From NCBI GenBank assembly GCA_000181795.3, contig CM012955.1, positions 8,995,022-9,059,021 on the forward strand: a DNA stretch of 64,000 nucleotides, given 5' to 3'. Below are positions 14,401 to 27,134 of this stretch, piece by piece (position 1 is the first letter of the stretch; each line of letters starts with the position of its first letter). Below the pieces are notes generated by a model. That model was not told the DNA's origin and made no database searches. It worked only from the letters and a program-made list of their open reading frames with translations. The DNA is from Trichinella spiralis. Lineage: Eukaryota > Nematoda > Enoplea > Trichinellida > Trichinellidae. The translations under genes and the position numbers were made by a program.

Positions 14401-15293
14401 AATTTCATGCACAAAATATTTCATTTTCTGCGTAGTAAATCTTTCCATAGTGACTTTTTAGAAAACTTTAAAATTGTCAGTTTATAATTTTACTTATATT
14501 TCCACATTGGACGTTTTGATTTTTAACTGAACAGTTGATACATTCATAAATTAAACAAAGAGGCATCGCAGAGCTGATATATGCATATTTATTTATTTAT
14601 TCAAATTTAACTAAAGTTAACATCCTGCAAAGTAAACATGCAGTTACAGAGATTTTAATTACTGTAAAATTGACATAAACTATTTTTCAGGTTTGAATAT
14701 TACAAAAGGGTAAAGTTATGTTTAATTAATATAGTTTAATATTGGTAATGCATTAGTGAATTGTATAATAAAGTGAAATCTTTTTTGAATAGTCGAGTAA
14801 TATTATGGAATGTTATAACAATACCATGCATTGCGAAAAAATGTTCAATGCAGAGATTTTGTAAAATGGTACTTAATAGCTTTCAACTGTAGGATCTATT
14901 CACTGATATGATTAAGCAGCGTTCTGAGGAACAACGTATAAATGCATTACAAAGAAGCGCTGTCATTTATTTCTTTATAACTAAAATCTGCCTAATGGTG
15001 CGCGACTGAATGACACTGCCTTTTAACCAATGAGTGCAGACTAATGGATTTGTTGTCAGAGGCATTTATTCCATTTTCTCAGATAAGAAAAGTAGAGAAC
15101 ACTTCAGCTCACCGTTAATAAAATTAAAGAGAATTTAATAAAAATTTATATTGAATTTTAGTTTCAGAAAAAGAAAAAGAAAAACATTTCACACTCATGA
15201 TGTAGAAATTAGCAAGCATTGAACAGATATCTGAACTGTTATAAACAAACTGTTGTTGATGATTTTTATCAGAATATATTTTTTTTGAACTAA

Positions 15294-15524
15294 GTGCGCA
15301 TTCACAAACGAAAGTTTTACGCTTCACTTCCCTATCTTGATTTTACACTTGAATCACAAAAACGCATTAGCTGTTTGCAATGGAGGATTGGAGAGGACGG
15401 TTTTTCTACATTGCCATTCATTCCTATTGGTCTTATTCGTGTTAACTCAACAATATACGTTGCTGTTTGTACTGGTTCAGCTGAAATTTGCGGACTTATA
15501 AACAAAATTGAACACAATAATTAA
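15294..15524 (+). other. coding-like open frame, unrecognised
   Basis: A 76-residue frame ends in TAA and has more balanced composition than its surroundings (segments such as LQWRIGEDGFSTLPFIPIG). I do not recognise a family. The first codon is an alternative start (GTG), not ATG, so if real it would more likely be a terminal exon or an old coding fragment. The complementary strand is also open across most of it, which weakens the case. Confidence 0.2.
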
Positions 15525-15908
15525 TTTCGTTCCTGTTTAATATTTGTGTGTTGTTTCCAATAAATTTTTTTCATAATCTGATGGCTATTTATTCTTATTT
15601 TATAGTTTCCCTTTTTTTTCTTTTCTTTGGTCTGTTATAATTGAAAATATAACAATACTGCCCATGTAGAACAATGATTTAGTTTACAAAACAAGCAAAA
15701 TCAGCTTTTTATAATAGAGATGAGAGTTTTGATAGCATTTTAATTACCTCTTGGCTATTCACTTATCTCTGTTTTACAATGCAAAGTGAGCGTACAATGA
15801 AACAACGCAAACTATGAAGAAACCATTGCTCAAAAATAAAATGCGCAATATTTTTTCTTCTTAACAACAGAAATGTAAAATCCATACGTGCACATATTTC
15901 TTTTGTTT

Positions 15909-15943
<35 letters not shown>

Positions 15944-16136
15944 TTTGCTAGTTGTTATTGGTAATCGGGATTTTTGCACCAATACTTGCTTGCAGTGTTT
16001 ATTATAGACAACCTTTTAAATAGCTTCATGTTGTAGGCTGCGATTTATTTATTTCTTTTATTTCTTTTTTTTAACAGGTGAACATTACCACAGAACGTTT
16101 AATTGGAAATAAGTTGAAGATTGATTTTATTTTATT

Positions 16137-16170
16137 GATTGGCTGAACAGAGCCGAACGGGATTGGCTGA
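16137..16170. promoter_or_regulatory. paired inverted CCAAT boxes
   Basis: The decamer GATTGGCTGA occurs twice, at 16137-16146 and 16161-16170, 24 bases apart, about 0.8 kb before the GluCl start codon. ATTGG is the inverted CCAAT core bound by NF-Y. Pairing at this spacing is compatible with a proximal promoter, but no transcription start is shown by the sequence. Confidence 0.35.
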
Positions 16171-16575
16171 AAATGCGAAATTGATTTAGCCGCCTGAATT
16201 AGCCTACAACCCAAATGTCAACAGACGTGAACGCGCTGCTATGCCATGGCCGCATACGTATATTTTGCATTCTTATTAACTTTATGAATCGCGTAATCAA
16301 GACGTAGTTGTAGTTGGCAACACATGGAAAATGTGTGTTCTTTGGAGTTGAAATTTATTTGCTTAAAATTACAAACAAATGGTCATCTGAATTGACGTGC
16401 ATTGGCAAAATCAAACACCCACGGAAATCGCCCAATTCCAAAATTGGAAAGTAAGTGAGTGGTGGAATTTTATTTTTTCTTTAAACTTAAATTATTTAAT
16501 TTATTACTAGAGGGATTTTATTTGATTTGTTCTTTTTTTGTTATAATATGTGTAAACAGACGGACAGTATATATC

Positions 16576-16613
16576 AAGTGAAGTGAAGTGAAGCGAAGTG
16601 AATGAAGTGAAGA
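16576..16613. repeat. GAAGT pentanucleotide tandem repeat
   Basis: About seven GAAGT units with single-base changes lie in the probable GluCl 5' region. Confidence 0.8.
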
Positions 16614-16979
16614 GTAGGAAGGAGGTATGGTAAGATAAAAAGTGAGGTGGAGATTAAAGTGAATAACGTCATTCATTTGAACACCCTAACAAGTGCTAAG
16701 GTTTGAAAGAAGTTGTGTAAACATAATGCGGGGCATCTGCTTCTGTTGATGAAAACTGACATTTGTCCTGAGATGTTGATCGATTTCACCTTGCAAAGTT
16801 ACTAATTAGCATCTGCACGGTCTGTTGGGTTAACTTTTGTTACTTGACACTATATTGCACCTCCTTCTTTATTGCATTCCAACGCCTCAAGTAATATATA
16901 CACCTTCGATCGATGGGTTTTTATGAATAGGCTGAATTCGATGTTGAATGTATTTCAAGCATAGCAGATCGAAGAGACG

Positions 16980-19900
16980 ATGAAACCGACGACCGTCGAC
17001 AAATTTCCCTCAACCGACTATGGTAAAATTTATGGTCGCTTTTTGTTGACGATCAGCTTGCTGTCCATGTGGCTCAATTTCACGCTCAGTCATCCAAGAG
17101 ACAGGTGAGTGGATTTTTTTTTACTTTTCACTTTTCTTTCAACTTAAGCCACTACCAACCCCCGTCGTGTGCCGGAATTATCGTTTGAATTTATATTTAT
17201 TTTTAAAAAATATATCCAACCGGAACTTGTTCAAAACAACGGGATTTCCTGCATTTTTGATCTTGGAAAAAGAAAATTCTTTTTGCTTTCTTCACTCAGC
17301 TTCTCCTTCTTCTTTTTCTTTTTCTTTTGCTTTTGTTTGCTAATATGCAAATTATGGAAATTGAAATTCTCTCACGGTAGAATGATTTGAAAATTTCTCT
17401 TCGCCTTCTTTTTAAACGAAATATTTAGCCTCAAATTGAGTTCGTGAATTTGTAGTGAATCAACTTCAAATTATTTAACATCATAATGCATCGACAGTTG
17501 TGTTTTGAAAAAAAAACTTATTAAGAATTTAAATAATACGTGTGTTTTTCTCACATCAAAAAGTAAAAGCTGTTGTTATCGGTTCTTATGGGGAAACGCG
17601 AAAAGGCAAATAAATCTTTCAACATTTTTAATGTAATGCGAACAGCCAGCTCAAGCATGAGCAAATAAGGTTGTGCAGCTAATTGATAAATTGAATCTGA
17701 TAAATGCTAGAGTTTTGTTCCAAAACGGAGTCTGAGCTTGCTTTAGTGACATTTTTTCAAATTCAACTTGTAAAAAACATGCTACAAATGGACGTTCAAA
17801 TCAAACCACTACAATCATAATTCAGACGTTAATTTTGCAATTTGTCTTTCGCAAAATAAATACTTAATTAGTTCGTTTGCATTAATTTTAAAAATAAAAA
17901 TTCCAATGTGGTAGTTTCGTTATCAATGTTCAAAATTTCAACTGCAACAAGCGTAATTGCATTTGATTAATCCATTCGGATTTTTGGAATTTTCTCCCTC
18001 TCTCTCTCTCCCTCTCCGCCCCCCCCCTCTGCCCCTTCTCTCTTTTCAGAAAAAATTTCTTTGCACCGCACTCAGCAAATACGTGAAAAGTCATGTATTA
18101 TTTGTCTGTGCACGAATTTTACCAAAACTTGATCATAGCAGTTTTTATAATCTTATATTTAAAAAAAGGAAAAATACTTTTCATTTGAAATCAAAGTGAG
18201 AGTGGAAATTACATTGATCATCTGAATTGAAATCTTCCAAAACTGATCAATCAATCAGTCAATTTGTAATTTTCAAATTAAGCATTCATAATCACTTCCA
18301 ATTTTAATTTTGCATTTATTTTCAAAATATTCTGAATTTTGATCGATTATTTTTCTTTTTTCTTTTCTTTTCTTTTACATGCTTTTATTTTTTGATCGAT
18401 TTTTGCAAGTATTTATTTGATGATAATTTTTGCAAGATTTTGTAAGCATTCAGAAGTAACAGGGAAGTTCAGCTTTTATCATTCAGTATGCAATTGAATG
18501 CAATAATAAAGAATGTTTCATCCAACCGTGGATCGTTTTTTTGTTTTTTAATTATTACAATCACGAAGCTGTTGTGTATTAGTATTTTGGCAATATGAAT
18601 CTATTTTGCTTTCTATTATCTAGTGGATGATAATGGTTTCCACGAGACGTGTGTAAAACCAGTGCAACAGCTGAATTTTAATCTGAATTTCAAAATAATC
18701 CTTTTTTATCTTTACAAAATAGCCAGTGCTGTTTAATGTGGATGCAAAAAAATTATTATTACAGAAGCTTATTTATTTTGCAACTTTGTTATTCACAGCA
18801 CTGATCAAGTTGTATTACTCTTCAATTTACATTAATTATCACATTAGATTGCAAAAATATTAAATTTTGATTAAATTGACTAGGATAAATTGAAGATTTT
18901 GTTTACATTTTGCTATGAAAAACAGACGTCAGCCACACGTTACAAATATTGTCTGTCGTCTTGTCTTCATCAGCTGAGAGAAAGTTTTTAAGCAAAATAA
19001 GTATGACGTCAGTCAAATTTAAAATTCAACGCATAAATACACCTTCATAGAATTGTTAACAATCAATTATTATAATTTATTTTCATTAATTACAATCCTT
19101 TAAGTTGATTTTGTAAGCATTGATTTTGATATTGCATAAAATGATCATTTGCAACTACAGACAAACATTAAGCCAGTTGTTTATAAAGCAGAGTTTTTAC
19201 TTCATGTTTATTTTCAATTATTTCTTTATTCAATAGCATTATTTCAGTACGATTTAAAGATAAAAAACAACTATTGGTGTGAAGTTCCATTATTATTATT
19301 ATTATTAACGTAGGCTATATGTCAAACAATATAAATCTGCACAACTGAAAGCGGTTTACTTGTTTTTTTAACGCTGCCAAAAATTTTCATCTAAGCAAAG
19401 CTTTGATAGAGTGTATCGTACACACACAGAGCGGTATATGTATTTAAATATAACGAAAAAGATCAAGCTATTAATCGAAGTGGAATGAAAGTTCTCATTT
19501 TTAAAAATTAAATTAATAGCTTAAACATTTTTAAAATTCAAAAAATTGGAAAAACCAAATAAACGTCACGTTTGCATTGGATATTAGCGGAGCACTTCAA
19601 AGTTGCATAAAGTAACACTTTGCATGCATGTGTTTCAAATATTATATCAAATGCTGTTAAAGTATTGACAAGTGCTTTCACCGTTGAACATATTCATATT
19701 TAGAATTGAATGCTGTAAAAATTTATCTTTGGCAGAAATAGTTTTCTCTGCAAATATTCTATTTTTTTCACTTATAAAATTAGTAAGTTATATGCAACAT
19801 GAACATGAAGACTTAGTTTTCAATAGTACAATGCGCAGTGCTTTTTTTATAGCTCATCTGGAAAGCAATGATGTTTCCAATGAGGGAATTTGTTTAATTT

Positions 19901-22900
19901 TGCTATTGCATTTTCTTTCAATGAACAGTCCAAGGTATTTTAATTCATATTTGTATTTAACGCTCTAGTAATGGAATGATTTGAATTTGCATTCAGAAAC
20001 AACTGAATGCTTAAATTGCTGCAAGTAAAATGTAAATTTTTTCATGACATTTATAATGAGATACTGAATATGATGCTGAAATACTTTAATATGCATTTTA
20101 TTTGAATGGAAATAATATACTTTTCTTAAACGTGCTTCAATTTATCTATGCATACATACATACATATATATATATGTATATATTCAGTTGCTTATTTTCA
20201 TCTAAATAGTCTTTCGACAACACTGGATTCGTTATTATGATGTGGAAGTAATTATTTATTGCAAGTAAGAAATTAAAAACACAACTTTGTTTTATTGAAA
20301 TGTAACGTGAACCAAACTGATCAAGTTGTATCAATAGAAGAAGTGTAAAAATTTTTGCAAGGTATTGCATTTGCGTGAACTCATTCATATTATTATAGTC
20401 TCAGGAGAGAAAAGTTATTAAATTTTGCTTTTCAGAGTTATTTTAAAAATAAATCCATTTTTATAAAATGCAGAAACGTTCAATAATATTTCATCAATAC
20501 ATGCTCATGCGCGAACAAATGGTATCAAATGAGAAGGTTACGTTGCTTGTTTAGCCCCTTAATGCTTTCATATTTACTCGATTAAGAAGAAAGAGCACTT
20601 ATACAATAGTTTCAAGTGAATTCAAGTGGGACCTGACACTGGAAAATGTATTTTAATTTTGGAGAACGATAGCTTTGTTTAATCGATGAATTTCTTAATC
20701 ATTACACGGACGGTAAAGGAAATTAGTTCAAAGTAATCCAAATACTTTACGCTGGCAATTTCGCAAATTGTTCTAGCAGCTCTAGAAAGCCCTTATCAAG
20801 TATTTATCCGGTTTAACATTGTTTAGCATCGATCGTTCACTAATCTTTTATCAATGATGATGATGAACAAGTGCAAAGCAATTTTTCTTCACCGACTATA
20901 TTCAAATACAAATTTTTTATGCAATACTTTTGCTTTTTAGAAATTGAATTTCTTTTTTTTTCTTATCTATAGCACAGTGAAGTATAAAAAGAGGTGGATG
21001 TATTCATGAAGTTTGTAAATAATTTCTTAAATATTAAGATTGCTAACCATCACATTAATTAATTAAATTGATCAACTTTCATTTGAAGCAACTTTGCTTG
21101 AGTTAAAAGAGATATTTGTTCGAGCAAAAGCATTTGTCAATAAGGTCCAACAATTATGAGGTGGAGCAAATTTTAACATGAAGATTTCAACGCCTTGTGT
21201 GATCAGCAAGATTGACGTTTTAATCTTCAATTGGAAGGCTGGCTTAGCCGCTGTCGTCAGCTGTCGCAAAATTAAATTTATGAAAATCAGCTGTCCAATA
21301 GCTTAATGCTAGAGCAAGGGGAATAATTTGTTTATATATTAAGTGCATCTCTGTTGTTATTAAGTGATATTTCACTTTCACAGGTAGATGAAATTAATCA
21401 AAAAATTGTCAAGAAAGTCAAATAAACTGAATCGTTCTCAAATTGAAATACGCGAAGTTAGCGTTGATAAGAGTTACAAATAAATTAATTATAACTTGAT
21501 GCTATGCATGCTAAATATAGATGCAATGGAGAAAATGTACCATGTGTTAACTACGAAGTAACAGGTATTCTCTTCAATTAAATAATTTACTCTCGATATT
21601 TTATATCTAATCTGATCTAATCTCATCTAATCTCATCTCATCTCATCTTAACAATAATTGATCAGAATAAATTTGTTTTTGCATAACTTTTATCAATACA
21701 AATGCAGCAACAATGCATTGCAACTAGTGAATTTTTATTTATATAATGTGCTATTGCAAAATTCTTAAGGAAATAGTTTGAATTTGATGCATAAATTTGA
21801 CAAAATTATTTTTATTTTTGACTGAAAGAACATGTTGTCTCTAAAACAATAAATCTTGATTTTGAATATCATTTAATTGATAAAATTAATTTCTTTTTTT
21901 CAGCTTAACTACTTGGCAAGGTCGTGATATTAAAGGAATGGATTTCCAGAATCGTACAAAACGCTCAAGAAGAGGAAAGATTGGTGAACGACGTGAAGAA
22001 GAAGCAACCAAAGAAAAGCTTTCTGAACAAGACATTATACAAAAAGTAATGGATGGCTATGACTGGAGAGTTCGTCCAAGAGGATTAAATGCCAGCATAC
22101 CAGGTAAACATTTTGTTGTATAAAATCTATCAAGCAAATGAATAAGATATATCGAAATTTTATTTTTATCTGAATGTGCAACAGTTATTTTTGTTTGTAT
22201 ATCATGTAATAAGGTAGTGAAAATAATTTTGTTGAATTGCTTAAAAAAATGATTAAAATAGCAAGGCAAGTTTTTTGCGTAAAATGAACTACTTCAAATT
22301 TTTTGAAAATTTATTTATTTTACAGTACGTAAGCAGTGTGAAGTTTTATTATTAGGTAAACATATTAAGAGACTTCATGCTTTAACATCAGCATTCTAAA
22401 TATGTGCATCACTGAATTACAATGCTATGAAATTAAGCCAATAGCGTTACAGCTTCATTTAATGTTGCTTCATACTGGATTCATTTATGATTATTCTGTT
22501 TAAATAATTGCATCAAAGTTAATATTAGAACTTATATTTCAAAATGATAATTTGATTTTTCATCTAACTGATATTACTAAACTAGTTGCTTCAAAGAGGT
22601 CGGTCGAGTATTATAAATGAGCAAATTGCAGCAGAGCAAATGCAAATTTCTCTATTCTTTGTTATGTTTTAGTTTGAAATTCAAGCCGCGGTTTATTTAC
22701 GTTATCATTGATTTTATAAAACTTTATTGAATATTCTCGTAACACTATAATAAATATCAATATTATATAAAATTTGAATAAAACGCGTATTTACGAAAAA
22801 AGTGAACACTGTTGCATTTGTTATAGTTAGTTTGCATTAAATTAAATTAAGAGATTAAAATAACCAATGCTTTTTTTTATCCAGACACTGGTGGTCCAGT

Positions 22901-25783
22901 AATTGTGAACGTCAACATAATGATGAGAAGCATTAGCAAGGTCGATGATGTGAACATGGTGCGTACAACATTTTTCGCATTCATTTTATAATCACTTAGC
23001 AAAGTACACTTTTCCATTGTTTGATATTATTTCAACACAACATTATGCTGTAAATGAATGAATTGCTTGTTTTATTTATAAAATGAGTTGATATTAAATA
23101 TAAATTAAAATACTGCATTAATTTAAAATGATAAAATTGTTATTTCTGCACCTCAGGAATACAGCGTGCAGTTTACGTTTCGAGAGCAATGGGTAGATTC
23201 AAGACTTGCCTATAAAAATATGGTATCCAGTGGTGTAGCTATGCCGAAGTTTGTCGTTCTTACACCAAATGACCAAAGTCAACAAGTGTGGATGCCAGAT
23301 ACATTTTTTCAAAATGAAAAAGAGGCTAGACGACATATGATAGACAAGCCCAACGTTATGATTCGTATTTATCCTGATGGTGAAATGTTGTATAGCGTTA
23401 GGTGGGTGAATTTGTTTGTAGTACTGCTTAAAACTGTCATTTTATTAAGTAAAAGTTTACTTTAGCATAACGTTTTGTTGTATTAGAGTTTATTTTAAAT
23501 AATAAATACAACTAAAAATAATGCAATATAATACAGTGTAATAAGGTATAATTTTCAAGTATATAGTTCGCTATAAATTTACCGTTTTATGAGTAATTTC
23601 ACTGTCAGTTTTTTTTTGTCAAAATGAATATTATCTTTTGCTAATACATGTTTTTAGACTTTCTTTGGTTTTGTCTTGTCCAATGAGCTTGGAATATTAT
23701 CCATTAGACCGGCAGACATGCCTCATTGATCTCGCAAGCTGTAAGAAGGATTTTAATTTATTTAAAGTTGTGAATTTGGTCTCTTTTAAATTTGCAATAA
23801 AATCATTTTTAGACGGCTATACAACAGAAGACATTAAATACGAGTGGAAAGAAGATGGCCCGGTGCAATTAAAAGATGGTCTTAAAAATAGTTTGCCAAG
23901 TTTTGAACTTCAAGATGTAACTACTGGATTCTGCACAAGCAAAACGAATACAGGTGCAGTAAGCATGTAACATTTAATTTCCACAAAAATTTAACTCTTT
24001 TAATGGGAAGACTATTTAAAAAAGCATTTCTTTGTAAGTTTTCCTTATAAAACCTTCGTAATAATAGCCGTGACTACTGCAATCAAGCTTAAATTTGGCG
24101 AGAAGCACATGCAAGCAACACTTTGACAATATATTCTGATAGCGCACTAACTACCATGTCATTTTGATGAATATTCAAATAATGAATTTGAGAAGTAAGG
24201 ATTACGTGTATTATAGGTGAATACAGCTGCTTACGAACGGTGTTAATTTTGCAGCGCGAGTTCAGTTATTATTTACTTCAATTGTACATTCCAAGCTTTA
24301 TGCTTGTTATCGTCAGTTGGGTTTCATTCTGGTTAGAGAAGGAATCTGTGGCTGCCCGTGTAACTCTCGGAATTACTACACTGTTGACAATCACCACACA
24401 AGCTTCAGGCATCAATGCTAACCTCCCACCTGTATCTTATACCAAGGCAATCGACGTGTGGATTGAAGTCTGCGTAGCATTCATATTTTGCGCTTTGCTA
24501 GAGTTTGCATTGGTAAATTATGCCGCAAGAAAGGATAATATTGAGGCAATGAACCGCGCTGCGTATTCTTCTTCCAAAATGGTGCAATTTGGATATAAAA
24601 ATTTTGCGGTAATATCTGTGTTCCATGTCTGCATTTAGCACTGCATTTTTTCATTTATGTAAAAAGCATTAATTATAACTGAAAGGTGTTTAATCTGTGT
24701 ACAACATTTAAACATTCATTAAACATGCAAACAGTGCATTATATTAAGAAATTCAAATAAATTACTTTTAGAATCATATAAATATTTATTATTGCTTAAT
24801 ACCACTTTTGAAAATTATACTACAAAATGTATTTCTGATATGATTAGGCAGACATGTTCGATAAATGACTTATAAATCTTGGTAAATGCTATTGATTTTT
24901 GCAGCTGATAATATTATCAGTTAATATTTCTGTAGGCGTATTGTGTATGACTAAGTGTAGTTACATTTCAAGAAGTGAAACTGTAATCTGTACTGCTGCA
25001 GATTATAATTTATAAAGCTTTGCTAAATATGAAATAAACTATCATGAATATATATTAACGTTTCAGCCAGTTAAATGAATGACTTTCTTTAAAATGACAT
25101 TTTTTTGTTTTTTTTTTCATTTCATATCTGCTTGTGCTGCTCTTCTCTAACTGTTTTATCTTGTAATTTGTTTCTACTTCCATTTATGAAATATTGATTT
25201 ATAATTGAAGTGCAATTAGTCATAAGTGTAAAATGCAGTGCTATGCGCATGTGCTCACTATTGTCTTTGTCGCATCTGAAATCGCATTTACTTTCTCCTC
25301 TTCATTCTTTTATGCTCTATCTTCCATTTATGTTTACAATTACACTGAAACTTCCAACTGCAAATTTTCACATTTTTTCACAATTTTGCACTATATAATT
25401 TTTATTTTGCAAGCTATCATTGGCATGGCATGGCATCAGAGTTTCTTTATTTTCTATTCAGGATGTTAAGATTTCACTTCTGGAATAGCTGAATCCGTAT
25501 TCACTTATAGATTGCCCCTTTTAAAGAAATGGATGAATCCTATATTCAGGATGATATTTACCAGTTTGACGTGCTTCAACGCGCTTTCCGTCTGTCTCAT
25601 ATAACAGCTGATTCGCCATATTATATTTCAAGTCCCACAAATTCTAAAATTTGGAATGGATTGTGTCGTTGGTTGAATAATTACAGGGAAAGGGCAAGAC
25701 GAATTGACATTGTTGCTCGGATTATTTTCCCAATTGGATTCTTTACTTTCAATTTTGTCTACTGGTGTACATATTTATTATGA
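16980..25783 (+). CDS. avr-14: glutamate-gated chloride channel, AVR-14 type, isoform A
   Basis: Cys-loop anion channel subunit for inhibitory glutamate signalling; the family includes ivermectin targets. Exons: 16980-17104, 21904-22103, 22885-22958, 23157-23401, 23658-23740, 23813-23953, then cassette A 24217-24608 and 25511-25783 (1,533 nt, 510 aa). Exon 1 gives a hydrophobic signal segment (about residues 20-37). A basic/acidic linker precedes the ligand-binding domain. The Cys-loop is [15 protein letters not shown], and the second disulphide typical of GluCl is [13 protein letters not shown]1, M2, M3 and M4 follow; M4 is in the last exon. M2 has AAR instead of PAR (residues 335-337), and Glu373 replaces the M3 Gly of WIGxC. 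The intracellular loop is short. The C. elegans avr-14 gene is known to splice two alternative membrane regions in the same way; the symbol is by architecture and similarity. Confidence 0.9.
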
Positions 25784-27134
25784 AATTGACGAATACGAAC
25801 TGATTAAACAATATGTTTTATGATTTTCATTGAATTTTCAAATGTATATATTCACTTGATTCAAGTATTAAAATTCACACTTTTGAACACGTGCACATCT
25901 GAGCAACTAATTCTGAGTCTTTGGTGTCATTTTTTCTAGCACGGTTTCATGATAACACGGACTCCAGTGATTTTACTGCTGCCGATGTGTTGAACTATTT
26001 CTACGCATAGCATTTGAATATTGCGGCTAGTTCCATTTCTAAAAATGCGAATTTCTCTTAATGCAATTATGCAGTTTATAAGTATGCTACAACAATAAGT
26101 TTCTACATTTAATACAAAGCGTGTGCTATACGAAGCAAGTCCTGTAATAAGCAATTCAAAAGCACCTATAATGGTTGATCAATTTATCAATAAAAATTAT
26201 GAACAGCAATAAGTTTTGGAAAAAAATTGCTTGAATTTTGCTTGAAATCGATGTTTGTTAGTGTGAAATTTTATTTCAGGCGAATATAGCTGTCTCAGAA
26301 CAATATTAACGTTAAAAAGAGAATACAGTTATTACTTAATTACTCTTTACATACCAAGCTTCATGCTTGTTGTTGTATCTTGGGTAAACTTTTGGATTGA
26401 CAAAGATGCTGTTCCAGCTCGCGTTAGTCTTGGAGTGACAACACTGCTAACAATGACTACCCAAGCATCTGGTGTTAATGCTAAATTACCTCCAGTTTCA
26501 TATACAAAAGCAATTGACGTTTGGATAGGCGTTTGTCTTGCTTTTATATTTGGTGCTCTACTGGAATTTGCACTCGTCAACTACGCTGGTCGAGTAGAAT
26601 TTTTGGAGAAGGAACGACGAAAGCAAAAAGTCAATCTTCTAACTGATAACAGATGGTTACCTACAGTAGCGCTTCCGTTCATGATGCAACAGTCTTCCTC
26701 TGCAGCTAATCCTGCTGGAACGTTTATGCAAACGCGTCAGAGTACTCAATTTCCACAAATGCAGAGACAGATGCCTGCTGCTGACGGATTTTCAATTGAA
26801 GCAATGTGTCCAGAATGCAAAGCTGAGCAATCAGAAAAAAAGAAAGTACATGATTGGGAGGTAATAATTTTGATTGGTATTTTTTTCATTAAAAAATATC
26901 ATTTTAATTAAGAGACCACTAACGGGAAATTCAATTGATCATCAGCAGAGAAGATCATCACCAGCTCCACCAATAATTAATCCTTCCCACAGAAGGAGTG
27001 GATTATCTTGGCTGCATTTATGGTTCGCAAAGTACAAGGAACGGTCAAAGAGGATAGATGTTATTTCAAGACTTGTATTCCCTATAGGCTTCTTTTTTTT
27101 CAATTGTATATATTGGATTGCATATTTAGTTTGA
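16980..27134 (+). CDS. avr-14: glutamate-gated chloride channel, AVR-14 type, isoform B
   Basis: This isoform shares the first six exons (16980 to 23953, 289 codons plus 1 nt) with isoform A, then skips to cassette B: 26280-26860 and 26913-27134 (1,671 nt, 556 aa). Both cassettes start with a phase-1 acceptor completing the Gly290 codon, so they are interchangeable but cannot be joined in series, because cassette A's first exon ends in phase 0 and its last exon carries a stop. Cassette B has canonical M2 with PAR (335-337) and Gly373 in WIGVC. Its M3-M4 loop is longer, with a Met/Gln-rich stretch and a CPEC motif, and M4 ends IYWIAYLV. The final intron is only 52 nt. B is the canonical and probably ivermectin-responsive form by these residues. 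Confidence 0.9.
17105..21903 (+). other. large intron 1 of the GluCl gene
   Basis: A 4.8 kb intron separates the signal-peptide exon from the rest. It holds C/T-rich tracts near 18000, a TA repeat near 20160-20182 and a TCTCATCTAA-type tandem repeat at 21606-21649. Open frames inside (for example 17957-18199 and 19672-19968) are low-complexity and have no supporting features. No nested gene was recognised. Confidence 0.6.
21606..21649. repeat. TCTCATCTAA-type tandem repeat
   Basis: Units of TCTAATC/TCTCATC repeat about seven times just before exon 2 of the GluCl gene. Confidence 0.8.

Larger units (their letters stand above)
11151..16979. other. intergenic region, RGS to GluCl
   Basis: Mostly AT-rich with no recognised gene. 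A TA microsatellite sits at 15910-15941. One coding-like open frame (15294-15524) and a CCAAT-box pair (16137-16170) are listed separately. The last 900 bases are somewhat richer in G+C and probably hold the GluCl promoter and 5' leader. Confidence 0.5.

Noticed and set aside
19672-19968. 98-codon plus frame in GluCl intron 1
   Set aside because: Phe/Leu/Ile/Ser-rich AT-driven frame without homology, donor or acceptor support.
25210-25469. Two overlapping hydrophobic plus frames between the GluCl cassette A exons
   Set aside because: They lie in the intron between 24609 and 25510, are low-complexity and do not connect to M4, which starts at 25511.
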